Positions 47,632-59,281 of a DNA stretch of 64,000 nucleotides are shown here, piece by piece. The translations under genes and the position numbers were made by a program. Position 1 is the stretch's first letter; each line of letters begins with the position of its first letter. The DNA lies in NCBI GenBank assembly GCA_008360955.1, contig LUCM01009415.1:1-64000 (forward strand), read 5' to 3'. Origin of the DNA: Fasciolopsis buskii (taxonomy: Eukaryota; Platyhelminthes; Trematoda; Plagiorchiida; Fasciolidae). The notes beneath the pieces were generated by a model that ran no database searches, was not told the DNA's origin, and worked only from the letters and a program-made list of their open reading frames with translations.

Positions 47632-50600
47632 GTACAGTTAAGTTCTTTCTGGACAACCCTAACCTTGCATCAACGTGCTCTGGTTCTGGTTGCTCTACCC
47701 CACAGCATCATCTACTCAAACAAAATAAAAAGAGGAATAATGAATATGGACTTCAAAATAGTAAGCTGAAGAACTATACAGAAGAAGAACGGTTTTGAAT
47801 GCCACTGACTGCGACACTGAGCCTTATCACCTATTCTCTCCAGCCATTGCTTTCGGGAATCTCGTCGATCCCAACCCGGTAGTGTAACTGTCCATACGCG
47901 AGCCAATTGACTCGTAAAACATTCCATACTTTTTCCCACCTCAGCGACTCGTCTCTCCGAACTATCCTACAACCATTACCTGCGGCGCAGAACAGCGTAC
48001 AGCGAGGCAGTCATTCTGTGGACATGCGTGAAACATGTCCCAACCAGTTTAATCTATCCTGATTTAGTGCCTGTTTTGAAGACTGCACCCTAGACCCTAG
48101 GGCAAAGTACCTTACGCCTAACCTAACAGTTACTCACAAGATTCTCCCACCATATTCTATCAATAATATGAAGACAACTTTAACCAAACACCTAGAGACT
48201 TCACATATCTTCTGCTCTCAACGGCCATATTTCGGAGCCGTAGGCCAACACTGACCACCCTCCTGCCATGTATACTCGACCTTTGATCGATAACCGGATG
48301 TCACGCCAGCGACACAGATACCTCAACGTAGTAAAAGCCAATCGGGCCTTCTTTTTGCGCGATGACATTTAATCTGATATACGACCAACAGGTGAGTTAC
48401 AACCATCCAAGTAACTAAAGATATCCACTTCATCATATTGCTACTCTGCAAGAACAAGATTCGGCTTCGAGCCATTGCCATCCTGCAGCAGCATTTCACA
48501 CTTCCAAGGTACAAAATGCATCCCAAACATATCTACACTGTCGTTCAGATGATTGAGAATATCCTCCAACTTAATTGAACCTTCAATCAGCAGCACATGA
48601 TTGTCCGCATATTCCAAATCAGACAGATTCCAGTCTGAGAGAATATCAGTGCCATTATTCTCACACGAAGATAAACCTCTCTATAACCATTTCAATGACA
48701 AAGTTAAAATGGACAGGTGAAATGGGGCAATCCTGACGAACACCAATTTTAGTGCTGAACTCGAGCGAAACATCGCCGCAAGCACCAACTCGGCTTCGCC
48801 TGTTCGCACAAAGAGATTGGATGACTAAAATAAGCTCTTTGATACACCTCTCCCACCCCCCAATGTGGAACAGACATGCCCAAAGGATTGCACGACCGAC
48901 TGAGTCGAACGCCGCTTTCAACTGAGGAAAGACGGAAATCGTCGATCTACAGGACGCGCGCCTAAGCCCCAAGATTTGTCATAAAGTGAAAATTTGGTCA
49001 ATACAGTCTCCACTGAGACGAAAACCAGATTCATTCTCACGCATACACCTCTCAAGAGTACTACACAATCGGCGGATGATAATCCTATCAAGCAGTTTGG
49101 ATGAAATGCTCCATGAGCTAATTCGTCTGTAGTTTTCACATGCGGCACGACCATCGAGTCACACCACCCCTTGACAAACCATTTCCCTTTTCCAGATTGA
49201 TCCCAGGAGTTTGGTTAACTCCGTTATTAACACTTCGTTATCACCATTGAAGTTGGACCGGGACAGTTCATCTCGCCCAGCCGCCCTATGCTTTCTGGGG
49301 AAATCTATCTCCCTCATCACCCTCATTTCAGATTGAGAACTGATATCCACCTATATTCGTTCACTTGCAGGCATAACCGGGAGGCTCACTGTGGTTGTGG
49401 GCTAACTAAACTGCTCCTTAGAGTGGTTTGCTCAACGCTCCACTCGACGCTCTGGAAAGTGAGTGCTTGTGCCATCAGATTTCCTAATCACCTTGTTTAC
49501 ACTTGGCTTCCATGGACTAGTATCTTTTATCAGTCGGCACTGGTTGCGACTATTTCCGATACTCGCAGCCTTAAACATTTCGCTACGCTTTCCTATCCAC
49601 CATTGATCCCAATTATTCCTCAGACTCCTGGTCAGTTGAGGTCTCAGAGATCTACGCGCCTCGTTGCATGCTGCATCCGGGATCACGGATCTGCGAGCAG
49701 CTAACAGTGTGACTGAAGCCGAGGATATCCATCATTTGTAAGGTTCATGTGGTAAGAAGCCCTGCGCGGCGGTTACCACGGGGTGCTGAGAATTTTTGAT
49801 CTGCTCCCAATGTTCGCTCAGATCCTGGAAATTGTGTTGAGATGAGAACCGCATCGACAGTCCCGGTTGGAATTGTAGTCGGCGATTATCGTCTGGAATC
49901 AGCTGTGCTGGAAAATTTGCTTTTGTGCTGGTGTGATCACAGACTAGGCGCAGACAAGGGCGAGCTCGAAGCAAAGCATCGTGAACAATCTGAGTCCAAA
50001 GCTGTAAATGTGAAGGAGGACATCATGTGGGCCAAGGGTGCTTTTTATAACAAAACTGGTGTGTGATCAAAACAAACTTGGATGAGACGGTCTCCGTTAT
50101 CGGTCTGAGAGGCTGGGATAGAAAATCGACCTTCGATATGTCGTTGCGTCTTCGCTAAGTAGCTTAACTGGGCGTTAAAATCACCGGCAACGAACACAAC
50201 GTTCGTTAAACGCACACTTCGGAGTAGCCGAGATAACTCACATTAGAACTGATTTTTAGCCTTGAGAGTTCTGCAGTCATTGAGCGCGTACACATATACT
50301 AACAAACAAAGACAATCCAGTCAACTTTTTTTACATGTACAGAACCGTCCAACCGAATTGCACATATAGGGTTGTTGAATGGGATCAATCTAACAGCGGA
50401 CCCTCAGCTCGCATGCTCAAAACAATCCCAAAGCCAGCCTGACCACGAGTGCTCGAAGCCGTAACACCCAGCACGCGAAGAGTGAAGCGAAGGAATGAAG
50501 ATGCATCTGGGTTACGACGAGTGATCAAGGAGGTAGGATCCTATATGCGCGTTTCGGAGATACAGAATACTTCTATTCTGAAAGTTTTAAGAGTTCCAGC

Positions 50601-50965
50601 TAGGGAAGCTTGTTGCCCTGCTTGTGTGAGTCTGCGCACATTGAAGGCATCCAAGTGAAGTGAACACTTGGGTTTAAGTAATGCTTCTGAACTATTTCTT
50701 CCCCTTTCCTTAATGTTCCCATCAGTCAAATCCGTCGAGTCGCTGCTCTTTATGGCACCTCCAGCGGTCCCTACATCAAAGACCGCAAATTACTAACGTT
50801 CCCTCTACAAAGGATGCTGGAGGCATTCGGACTATCCGTAGCGCGCGGTTGCCCACACCGCAGAACGGGTTTTTCTTTGGGAACCCTAACAGGAGCCTTT
50901 GACTCAGAAATCCTAACCACAAAGCAGTGGGGTGTTGGCCCAGCTCTGAAACTCGGATTAGGCAT
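47632..50965 (-). mobile_element. RTE-clade non-LTR retrotransposon (LINE), degenerate
   Basis: A minus-strand element of about 3.3 kb, the usual length for RTE elements. In order from its 5' end it keeps the start of an APE-type endonuclease (AFNVRRLTQAGQQASL near 50,640), a decayed endonuclease, the pre-RT segment (RRSLRPQLTRSLRNN, 49,650), reverse transcriptase blocks and the C-terminal motif TLPGWDRRDSRKQWLERIGD near 47,870. It has many stops and frameshifts. Similar elements are abundant in trematodes and other flatworms. The 3' UTR recurs at 45,888-46,045. Confidence 0.9.
47790..50640 (-). pseudogene. Inactivated endonuclease/reverse transcriptase ORF of the LINE
   Basis: Reverse transcriptase blocks are legible in several frames: EIDFPRKHRAAGRDELS (about 49,300), the motif-A region LKAAFDSVGRAILW (about 48,910), and GVRQDCPISPVHFNFVIEM (about 48,720). 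The catalytic box that should read YADD is YADN at 48,600-48,611, so one catalytic aspartate is lost. At least five frame changes and internal stops separate the blocks. The intact protein would nick DNA and copy the element RNA at the target site; this copy cannot. Confidence 0.88.
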
Positions 50966-51978
50966 ACACTTGGAGTAATGATCTTACAACGTTTGTGGAA
51001 AGATGGGCGAACGTTGAAAAGCCATCAAATGAGGTGATGACCGAACGATTCGAAACACCAACATAGTTCTAAATCCACGGTGTTGTTCGGCCAGTCACGG
51101 CGACCTCACAACGGAGACTGGTAGTTCCATCTTGCATTGTAGAACGTTTTATTGTGACAAACGATCTTGTTAGCCTAAAAAGCAATTGTTTTCTGCACTA
51201 GCGCGATTTTCAATCAGTCCCAGAAGTTTATTTGTTAAACTTGACTGAATCCACAATTAAATAAGCAATAAAGAAACTGACCTCGAAAGCGGTTCCTATT
51301 ACATGCATGATAAGCAGATTGCAATCCGAAATGAGAACTCACTTTGGCATAGTGCGTAGGTCCATAAACTGTCCTGCTTCATAATTGTATCAAAATGGCC
51401 TTCAAACTCGCTGAGAAGTATCTAAGAGATAAGAAAAGTTTGACAGGTTATATCTGGACGAATAGCTCAACAATGGATAAACTGCACCGAAGGAACAAAC
51501 TCCCATCACTGCATCTCCAGGGGAAAAAATATAGGGAAATGAGAAATTAAAACAGGGTACTTCTTTAGTCATTGATTTGTTGAACACCAAGATTGTCCGA
51601 ATGCTTGTCCAGTTGGAAAAAACTCATGAATTTGGCGTTGGGTGTTTCTCTCATGGAGACCATCACCTGAAAAATTACCAGTAGAGGGAAACCGTAACAA
51701 TACGTAAAACTCCAACAGTACTACCGTGGTGTTAATCTGTTCCGCTAACTTATAGGTCTAAAGCAAGGGTCCACAAAGAGGAACGAATTCTCCCCCAATT
51801 TGATCTAATGTAAAAGCCTGAAGTATCCCGAACCCAAAGAATACAGCTGCATTGAGCCTAACGGATCCCTTAGCAATGTATTTTTTAATCTCTTTGCTCC
51901 CTTTATAATTGAAATAACTATGTGTATCGATTTTCAAGGAGGCCGCGGCCAACATGAGGCTACCAATGGGGTAAGCTG
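50966..51978. other. No gene recognised
   Basis: No bounded exon, repeat or RNA gene. A minus-strand frame at 51,758-52,048 runs into the tRNA-like segment and is not coding. Confidence 0.5.
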
Positions 51979-52056
51979 ACCGGCGGTGGGAGGGATTCGA
52001 ACCGTCGACCTTCACGTCCAAACGCCACGACCTTATCCGCTTAACCACCGGCGGCG
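51979..52056 (-). pseudogene. tRNA-like segment with Pol III A and B boxes
   Basis: On the minus strand the A box TGGTTAAGCGG and the B box GGTTCGAATCC both match consensus, about 35 bases apart, as in a tRNA. The ends CCGCCGGTGG and CCACCGCCGG pair in nine of ten positions, like an acceptor stem, but the stem runs into position 8 and no anticodon stem of five pairs can be drawn. A tRNA pseudogene or the head of a second tRNA-derived SINE fits better than a working tRNA. Confidence 0.55.
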
Positions 52057-52490
52057 TAGTGTGTCTATTTTGTGCGCATTATCATTGCTAGATCTTTCAG
52101 GCATTCACCTTTTGCTACTCCGGGAATAATGTGTGTGCCTGTATAGTCATCATGCTTCCAATGAAAGGGCAAAATCAAAACAAAGAGGAAAGAGCGAATA
52201 CTCGGAACAACTAAACGGACTGGTACTATCACCTGAATATGAACAGGGAAGTCCAGGGCTTTTGGAAACATCTCATTTACAGTGTTCACCGTGGTTCAAG
52301 AGCAGCCCACCATAATTCAAGTGGCTTACCTTATGTTTTAAGGGACAAGCCTCACAGTCAAGCGATAGGGAATGGGTCTATTGCATGATTTTGGAGCTGC
52401 AACGCTTGATTTTGTTGAGTGAAACTCCTTCGGTACGAACCAATGCCGAAAAATTCGATTTTAATGTTATTTTCGATCCAGCGAACTTAC
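52057..52490. other. No gene recognised
   Basis: Opposing short open frames at 52,065-52,315 without splice bounds. The minus-strand open run that begins at 52,638 continues to 52,378 but is cut by a good donor at 52,490. Confidence 0.45.
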
Positions 52491-52595
52491 ATTCGGAGCG
52501 ACCTGGAATTTGCCCGTTTTTGAACTCCGCACATGTGGACTTTCGGACAGTGTAGAATATGCGCATGCAGGGCTTCACTACGTTGTTATAAGTGA
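52491..52595 (-). CDS. Candidate internal exon (phase 1-1), function unknown
   Basis: On the minus strand the acceptor AGATTCTGTTGCAG and a canonical GTAAGT donor bound 105 bases that enter and leave in phase 1. The peptide has two cysteines, in PCMRIFYTVRKSTCAEFKNG. An alternative upstream acceptor (GTTGATTATAG) would add about 15 bases in the same phase. A symmetric 1-1 exon with paired cysteines hints at an extracellular module, but no family is recognised. It may belong to the same minus-strand gene as the exon at 12,742, with no direct evidence. Confidence 0.27.
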
Positions 52596-52837
52596 CTGCA
52601 ACAGAATCTCCTATAATCAACGAAGCACTCTTGTTCACTGATCTGTCTTGGTTACTCTCGGGTCATTGTTGTAGGTTAATGTGTGAGACTGTCAATTGTC
52701 TATCGTCGGTCGAATGGTATCCGTCCGGAGTATTTTACATGTTAGTAAACTAAAAATAACATCGCAAAATAAGAAAAAAAAAGATCCAAAGGGATAAAAT
52801 AGTTTCACACTAAATTTACACCATTTTAATTGACTAG

Positions 52838-53222
52838 GCAGCCGGAGTCAAGGGACCACAAATTCAACCGGGTAGTATCATCGAAATACAATGACTCTGG
52901 GGCGCGTAGTCACTCTTCGACAGAACCAAAGCGACCTTTAAGATTACGGATAAGATTGCCAGATAATCAAGGACCATCCGCAAGCCTAAGCCGCCAATAT
53001 TGGTGCTTGGGGGATTTCCTCAAATTTGCAACCGTTTTACTAGTAACCTTACCAGAAATGTGTAGTACCACTGATGATCTCAGTGAACAAGAGATGAACA
53101 GGCGTGAAACAAGTGGCATGCATCACCATGGTAATGAACTTCACATTTGCAACTTCTCAATTCTAGCATTAGGCCACCGCACGACCCCGGGGTTTTCATC
53201 TACTATCATCAGGGCACCATAG
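52838..53222 (+). CDS. Candidate exon, function unknown
   Basis: After an acceptor with a T-rich tract (CCATTTTAATTGACTAG) the frame, entered in phase 2, is open for 127 codons to TAG at 53,220-53,222. Composition is varied and hydrophilic at the start (STEPKRPLRLRIRLPDNQGP) with a short hydrophobic segment in the middle (LKFATVLLVTLP). If it is an internal exon it must end at a non-consensus GT. It could also be a last exon. It is one of the more protein-like open runs in the window. Confidence 0.3.
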
Positions 53223-53556
53223 AAACAATGCGAAGTGTAATGGTTTGGGACAAACAATAGTTAGAACGTGACCTATGCTAATGAGCTCGGCATCGTGTAG
53301 TCTTTCACTGAAATGGTTTTCCTCGTGGGTGAATGATATCAGGTCATAGAATGAACGACAACATAAAATGCACAGTGTTAATCTATGGGGATAAAGATCA
53401 GTAAATTGCAGTCAATGGAAACTCAAGGAAACTATACTATCCCTTCACAAATGGTGGGTAGTAAACTTGGGGTTACCAACCGATGTTTTCGATGTCGTAA
53501 TTTACGTTCCGTTGCTCGAATAAATGCAAATCTACTAGGTTGAAGACGACTCACAG

Positions 53557-53644
53557 ATCAAAGGAGGAACGCAAAGAAAATTTACGCAGAAAATTCAGTG
53601 AAGTATGCCATTTAGCAATGATGTCGGGGATACCAGAAGAAGTG
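53557..53644 (+). CDS. Candidate penultimate exon, basic and charged
   Basis: The frame reads SKEERKENLRRKFSEV and then CHLAMMSGIPEEV, ending on a codon boundary at a GTGAGA donor. It stays open upstream to a TAA near 53,500, so the acceptor (CACTCACAG at 53,556 or CTACTAG at 53,538) is uncertain. Its outgoing phase 0 fits the strong terminal exon at 54,022 across a 377-base intron. Function unknown. Confidence 0.3.
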
Positions 53645-54021
53645 GTGAGACTTTGAGATGACTTTAATTGTTAAAGTATTGATGTAGTCGCCCAGCCTGG
53701 CGTTTAAAACATCATTTGAACTCCAAAGCTTAGGGCGTAAATGGTGCTAATGAGAATCGCCAGGATTCCAATGACTCCGTGGTTGGATAGTCGCCTTTAC
53801 GAAATTCAGACTTGGAGATTTCGAAATCCCATCTCATTAAGGCTGATCAGTTTTGTGAGTCTCTATCCTTTTATTGATCATGCTGCTTGGGTGCAGAAAT
53901 GTGTCTACGTGTTGCGTAAAAGATAAAGGGAGCAAATGCACCGAAATTTGATATAACTTAATTTTAGTAAGCTTTCCTTTTTCACTTAACAATTATTCCC
54001 CAATCCATGCCTCCTTTTCAG

Positions 54022-54180
54022 CTGGGCAATCCCGATCTAGATTCGGCCATCGAATGTAAAAGTGACCAGCGATGGACAGACTCAAACAGACTAAATACTT
54101 CCACCCCGTGGACGTCACCATATTCATGCGATTCTATTTTCGAGAAAGCCATTGTTTTGCTCACTAATGAAAAACAGTAG
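54022..54180 (+). CDS. Candidate terminal exon, function unknown
   Basis: One of the best acceptors in the window (CCCCAATCCATGCCTCCTTTTCAG shortened here to TGCCTCCTTTTCAG) is followed by 52 open codons in phase 0 and a TAG at 54,178-54,180. The peptide starts LGNPDLDSAIECKSD and ends FEKAIVLLTNEKQ. Phase and strand match the exon ending at 53,644. No close AATAAA follows, so the 3' UTR would have to be longer or use a variant signal. Confidence 0.38.
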   Translation: MGNPDLDSAIECKSDQRWTDSNRLNTSTPWTSPYSCDSIFEKAIVLLTNEKQ

Positions 54181-54356
54181 GGCGTGCTTAGTGAAAACAA
54201 TGGCCCAAATGGTACGAAATATTGTTTAACTGAGTCATGTTATCCGTCGAAATGCTCCTCCTCCCAGAACGAAACAAGTTTTTGTTCATTAGAAAGGTTT
54301 TTTTTATTCAGTTGCAAAGATAACTGTTCCGTCGTCTCCAAACGTTCCCTCAGCAG

Positions 54357-54530
54357 TTTATGATTACGGCACCCTTTGAGGAGTTAACGGAGATCGTCAG
54401 TTCTCTGATGCGCGCAAATTGCAGCATATCCTCCCATTCCCCATTCGAGACAGGTTTTTGCGTCTTCGAGACCGTATCGTTGCTTCTAATTCAATTTCAT
54501 GATCTAATAATGACAACGTTTATTCGATGA
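54357..54530 (+). CDS. Candidate exon, function unknown
   Basis: A pyrimidine-rich acceptor (TCCAAACGTTCCCTCAGCAG) leads into 57 open codons in phase 0 ending at TGA (54,528-54,530). The second codon is ATG and the peptide contains APFEELTEIVSSLMRANCSI. It could be a separate last exon, an alternative end of the gene finishing at 54,180, or chance. Confidence 0.25.
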   Translation, partial: FMITAPFEELTEIVSSLMRANCSISSHSPFETGFCVFETVSLLLIQFHDLIMTTFIR

Positions 54531-57500
54531 TCTAAGTGGTCCGCCTAGACCACTGGTTGCTGGTCAAAATGCGTCATCTCTTAATGACAACTAAATGCAA
54601 ATTTCGTTAGTGGTCAATCCCGGGTGTTCAGGAGTACGAATTTCTATCCGAAAACCTCTGTTCACCTAACCGATGAGACCTTACGCAGATGACGTGGCAA
54701 GTTACAGATCGCAACGGCCGAATGGGATCCACGAGATTTTGCAACTGATGTTGATGTTCCAACTCCACCTTGTTGTCGACAGTCACATGTATTTTGAGGC
54801 CAATCAATCTAGCTTCCAGTCATCAGTTTGGAACGTTTGGCAGTTTTGAGTGCTCGAGTTCCGTGATCACCGTATTCTGAATGGAAGTCGGTAGACCTTC
54901 ACTGTGGCAAGCATTATGTGAAATAAAGGTTTCTAAAGCATAAAGAGTTGTTTAGAAGCGTGCTTGGATTATATAATTTTTGCTTATGCAACAACAGACC
55001 ACACATGAAAGCGCAGTCAGGCATGCCAAGAAGGAACGATCTGGGAATAAGCAGATTACTAATGGAGCGTTTTTTTTTGTCCAAAAATGCGCTCAGGAGT
55101 AGGTAGCATGACTAAATCTGTAAGAAAGATTTCATATGACTTTAAACATTGTAACCAGAGCAAATCTTTATACATCCATGGTTTGAGTAGTCAGCATTTG
55201 AACAACAAAGTGGATAACCACAGAGATCTCACATACAGTGACTTCAGATTCTGTTCGACCAAACGTCGATCAAGTTAATTGAGGAAATCTTTACATACAA
55301 CTTCAAGCGGTAATAGGTGTGGGTCAAAGTTTGTAAAGCCCTTAGTGCTACGCTTGACGAAACAGCTGACTTGCATTGACTTGTCCAATAACGTCTACCG
55401 TATAAGTCGACGTCCAGTGCGGATACACGATTCGTGGACAGCAACAAGCCAAGTGGAACGATCCGGAAGCCAACAGTAATGACTAGATGAGAATTACATG
55501 AGTAGTTAGTCGTTTGATCAGAGAAAAGAGGTTGGAGCTTGCTCATCGTCAGAGTTGCACAATGGTCGTCGGGCCTTGTATCTCCGAGCGATCTTTGAGG
55601 TTATGATGACTTCAGATTGAATCTGGGCTCAAAAATCGATCTGCGAAGAAATTCACCAACAACAGCGATTCTAATGTGAATTTCGAGGGAAATAATTTAT
55701 CCATCTGAGATGGAGCACACTTATTAAGAGGCGTTCTGCTTACTCTGTCGGGTTGGAATTAAACTAATTCGGTACGACGAACGAATGGTGGGACGATTTT
55801 TCCGCCTACACATCAAAATACGATGGGAGTTAACTTGAGCTGACGACCTATGAAACTTACGTTTTATGTGCAAAAATACAAATCAGTAGCAAAGAATTAC
55901 AAATGCTGGCATTACAAAAGCATTCGTAAACGGGTAACGCCACCGAATCATTTTAGCATGATTGCGGTCTTCTCCGACAGAATTTTAATATTATCATTCT
56001 ACAGAAACCCGGTAATTCAAACAAAGGCGTGAAAAATTACGGATGGCTGGAAATTTAAACTGGTAACACAAACGGGGCTCTAGGTCACACATCGAATCCA
56101 GCCCTGAATTGAAATCAAACTGAAGACAAATACCCTTGGATTCCCACGGGCTGAAAACACGGATCAGAAAGGTACAAAAACGAGTATTTGCAATCCAAAA
56201 TTAGAGTTGACTTATTGATGAAACAGCCAGAACAGTTAGCTTCATGTTGAAGTTATCCTATACTGGGCCTTAAACCTAGTCTTCGTGACTAACTGAAATT
56301 AGTGACGTAAAACATGTTTAATGACCGCTCATAATTATCCAATTCGTGTTGTGATTTCAAAATTTCTCGATTTCTTTAGAATGAAACAAACGTAATTCTT
56401 ATTTCACAACGATTTCTGGTTGATGAGATTTGTTATTAGAATTCACATAGTCCGTTCGAAATGAGAACCACATCGGCAATAATGTTATTTCGATATTTTT
56501 ATTAAATTAATGAGATTACCATGTGTCACTTTGACTGTTGCGTTTTGGGCGAAGGAGATTAGCGACTCGATGCTGAAGCCGGCAGAAAATGAACCAAAAA
56601 ATCGGACAAACTAAATTGGTGGAGATCGTGCTATTTGGCTCTGTCCCAACATGCAAGTTTGGTTCGGAAAGTGATGCGAACTGAGATTGTGAGCAACCAA
56701 TCAAAACTGGTTGGACAAGACATATTTAATCAAGGTAATTGTAGAGATCTTCCGGATCACAGTTACACCTGTCTCACTACCCTATAATTCCGCGCAACCT
56801 ACGTGGGAACAGCTGCAGCGAAATCCAGGTTCTGCAATGACAATGCTCACAAATCATGGCCGTTTGAATGTATGCCAATTACTCCAAAAGTGAAAATACT
56901 ACTCAAAGGCCGATTAAAGGTCTGGTACACTAAAGTGAATCAGTCACCTTCATTTTGGATAGTTGGCTGCTTACCGCAACCGACGTGAACTGTATAGGGT
57001 GTCTGTCGTAATATCGTGAAACGGTCTTTTTTAACCATATGCTGCTACTCGACCACACGGCTCTGTCTCTCAAGAAGATATTCATTTGTGTAATGGTCAG
57101 GTTATAGTGAATAGAAAAAGATACGTTGGCAAGTGATATCATGTTTTGGGGACCGGTGACAACCCAGAGATCCTAAAGGCAACAAGTGCCTGTATGGACC
57201 AGTTTCATTCATAAGGTACATTCCGTAGTTTACTAGTGAAACCTTTCTACTGGAGTGAAACCTATCACCAACGAGCAAATTCCGAGTAAAAAAAGAATAC
57301 ATGACTTATTTTGTGACAAAATCAATGGGTGATTGCGGGAATATAATAATGTCTCAATCGGCGGAAGCACAACCACCTGTATAATCGCGAACAGCTTCAT
57401 CAAAATTTATTCTTAATTCAATAAATCTATGCATTCTCACCAACCGACAATCGCATACTTGTTTCTGCTGTTTCCACAAAACAATGTGCATACGCTACTT

Positions 57501-57724
57501 ATGACAACTCCAATACCACATCCATACGAGCACCCATTAACCTATTGGTTACGCATTCTTTTTCACTCTTATTTCGTCCACCGATAACGAATTTCCCCGT
57601 ATGGACGGAGCATCACTGAGCTACTACGTGAATTGGTTGTTTGACTTCTGAACTTATAACTCTAGCTACTGAATATATTACAGAATAAACATTTTCAATA
57701 TTGTCCATTCTATACGGGACACAG
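54531..57724. other. No secure gene
   Basis: A plus-strand ATG frame at 55,087-55,278 (63 codons) and a minus-strand ATG frame at 55,244-55,546 (100 codons) both look protein-like but lack splice support and overlap. Frames at 56,711-56,988 overlap on the plus strand in two phases. No repeat family or RNA gene is recognised. Confidence 0.4.
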
Positions 57725-57886
57725 CACATGTTAACTGCCGGACCAACCCAGGTTAATTGGCAGTCTACACCATTTCCCACATTATTTGAGCATTATGTCA
57801 AAACAACTCGAAAACGCCATCCAACAGACTACATATTGTATGGTGCTGTTAGGCTTTTGCGTGCACGTTTCAACGTCAAACAATAA
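57725..57886 (+). CDS. Candidate terminal exon with overlapping poly(A) signal
   Basis: Following the acceptor ACGGGACACAG the frame is open in phase 0 for 53 codons to TAA at 57,884-57,886. The peptide includes QSTPFPTLFEHYVKTTRKRH and ends RLLRARFNVKQ. The stop lies inside an AATAAA and a second AATAAA follows at once, so the mRNA would end just downstream. It faces the minus-strand terminal exon at 57,963-58,185. Function unknown. Confidence 0.3.
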   Translation, partial: HMLTAGPTQVNWQSTPFPTLFEHYVKTTRKRHPTDYILYGAVRLLRARFNVKQ

Positions 57887-57893
57887 AAATAAA
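57882..57893 (+). terminator. Two tandem AATAAA polyadenylation signals
   Basis: AATAAA occurs at 57,882-57,887 and again at 57,888-57,893, overlapping and directly following the candidate stop codon. A signal this close to the stop implies a 3' UTR of only a few tens of bases. AT-rich DNA produces such hexamers by chance, so support depends on the exon call. Confidence 0.35.
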
Positions 57894-57962
57894 AAATCCA
57901 CTATGCATGGTGCAATCGTAATAATATAAAAAACGTACCAATAACATGGTACCAGTTAGAGT

Positions 57963-58185
57963 TTAGACTGTATCTCGGTAGTGATCAAGTCTTTGTTCAT
58001 CAATAATGAACCGAAGTAGAGTACAAGGGGGAATTTGTAGTTTGATTCTGGAAGGCATAATGCAATAAAGTGCTCTAGTTTTGGGGTCTGAGCGACCGTT
58101 AGAGTCCGCCGTGTAAAGCTGAAAGGATGTTCGAGGATCTTGGCCGTTAATTTTCCAGATGCATTTGTCCAGACCATACATATTG
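57963..58185 (-). CDS. Candidate terminal exon, function unknown
   Basis: On the minus strand a very long pyrimidine tract ends in the acceptor CCCGTTTTCTTACTTATGTAG. Entered in phase 2, the frame is open for 73 codons to TAA at 57,963-57,965. It is protein-like throughout, with NMYGLDKCIWKINGQDP near the start and LLRFIIDEQRLDHYRDTV at the end. This is the best supported single exon in the window by acceptor strength and composition. No domain is recognised. Upstream exons would lie above 58.2 kb. Confidence 0.43.
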
Positions 58186-58561
58186 CTACATAAGTAAGAA
58201 AACGGGGTGAAAGAGAAACGACTAATATAAAAACAACACGGCCTAATCGTCTAGCCCTATTTATGGTCCAGAAATGTTGCAAGACAAAAGCTGAGTAAGA
58301 ATGGTAAAGCCCAGTGAGAATCAAAGGCAGAATCAAAATTTGACCTAACACGGAACAGCCCGTGAAATCAGAATCGAAAAAGATAGAAGCCGCATCAGTT
58401 TGGACACGCAGTCGCTAATGTGCGAAAAGCAACGAAGAGCAGGTGACAGAGACCGCAAGGTAAGTTGAAGACCAGATTCTTGGAGGATTAGCATTACGAA
58501 GGGTAACTAGAGGCATTAGGAGATGCAAGAGGCGAAGTGAATATGCATCCAGAACGCAGGG

Positions 58562-58743
58562 ATGGGTGAAGTGAAAAGCAACTCGCTTCTGAAACGTTTA
58601 CGATTATTCGAAGAACCGGAAATGGTTAGTCTAATTTGTCATTCGTTAATGCGAAATGACGATTACCAATATGGTCTGCATACTGCGTCACAGAACCAGT
58701 TGGAATATTGGGAGGTCACCTATATAAGTGAAAAAAGGAAAGA
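58562..58743 (+). CDS. Candidate first coding exon, function unknown
   Basis: The ATG at 58,562 is in a good initiation context (GGGATGG) with an in-frame stop 18 bases upstream. Sixty codons plus two bases lead to a GTGAGA donor. The peptide starts MGEVKSNSLLKRLRLFEEPE and is hydrophilic. Its outgoing phase 2 matches the incoming phase of the strong exon at 59,850, giving a 1.1 kb intron. A further possible exon upstream ends at a GTAAGT donor at 58,459 (MCEKQRRAGDRDRK) but its phase does not fit this one. Confidence 0.33.
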
Positions 58744-59281
58744 GTGAGATCTTCCCAGTGATTAACCTAAACCAACAAATCGCAACAGTAGGCTCACAGT
58801 TTCAGACAAGTGGTGCCCTCATTTGTTGAGATTGCCAGAAAGATGTTTTTCCGATCAGTGGTGGCAAACTAGCTGTCTGCATGATCGAAACTCGGTCAAC
58901 AAGTCCTTGGCTCTTTTTTGTCTGGTTGCTAAATCTTCACATGAATCGGGCAAGACTAACAAGTGCCCGAAAATATTCACTTCATGTGCCCGTAAACAGT
59001 AAAGATTATCCGAAAACGTGTTCGTTTTGCAATATTTTCCGTAGCTTAAAAGCCAAACCATGTTGCAAATTGATGCTTATTGTCCCTAAGCTGATGCCAG
59101 AGGCTTTTAGACTCATGTTTTTGCCATGCACACAACGAAGAAATCTGTAATCTATGTTGTGGCAACCAAACGACAGCCGAAGATTGGTAAAAGTTGGATG
59201 GAAAAAACGTGTAGTTTGGAATGGATGATCTCATGTTGGCCAAAAAATGGGGGTCTTAACTGAAAAACAAGTACTCGAGAG

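Noticed and set aside
49288..49704. 138-codon plus-strand open frame
   Set aside because: Antisense shadow of the LINE reverse transcriptase, which is clearly on the minus strand.
53070..53100. CTGATGA followed by a perfect four-pair UCUC/GAGA stem and GAAC
   Set aside because: No flanking stem I or III and no SINE sequence; it lies inside a protein-like open frame, so a chance match is more likely.
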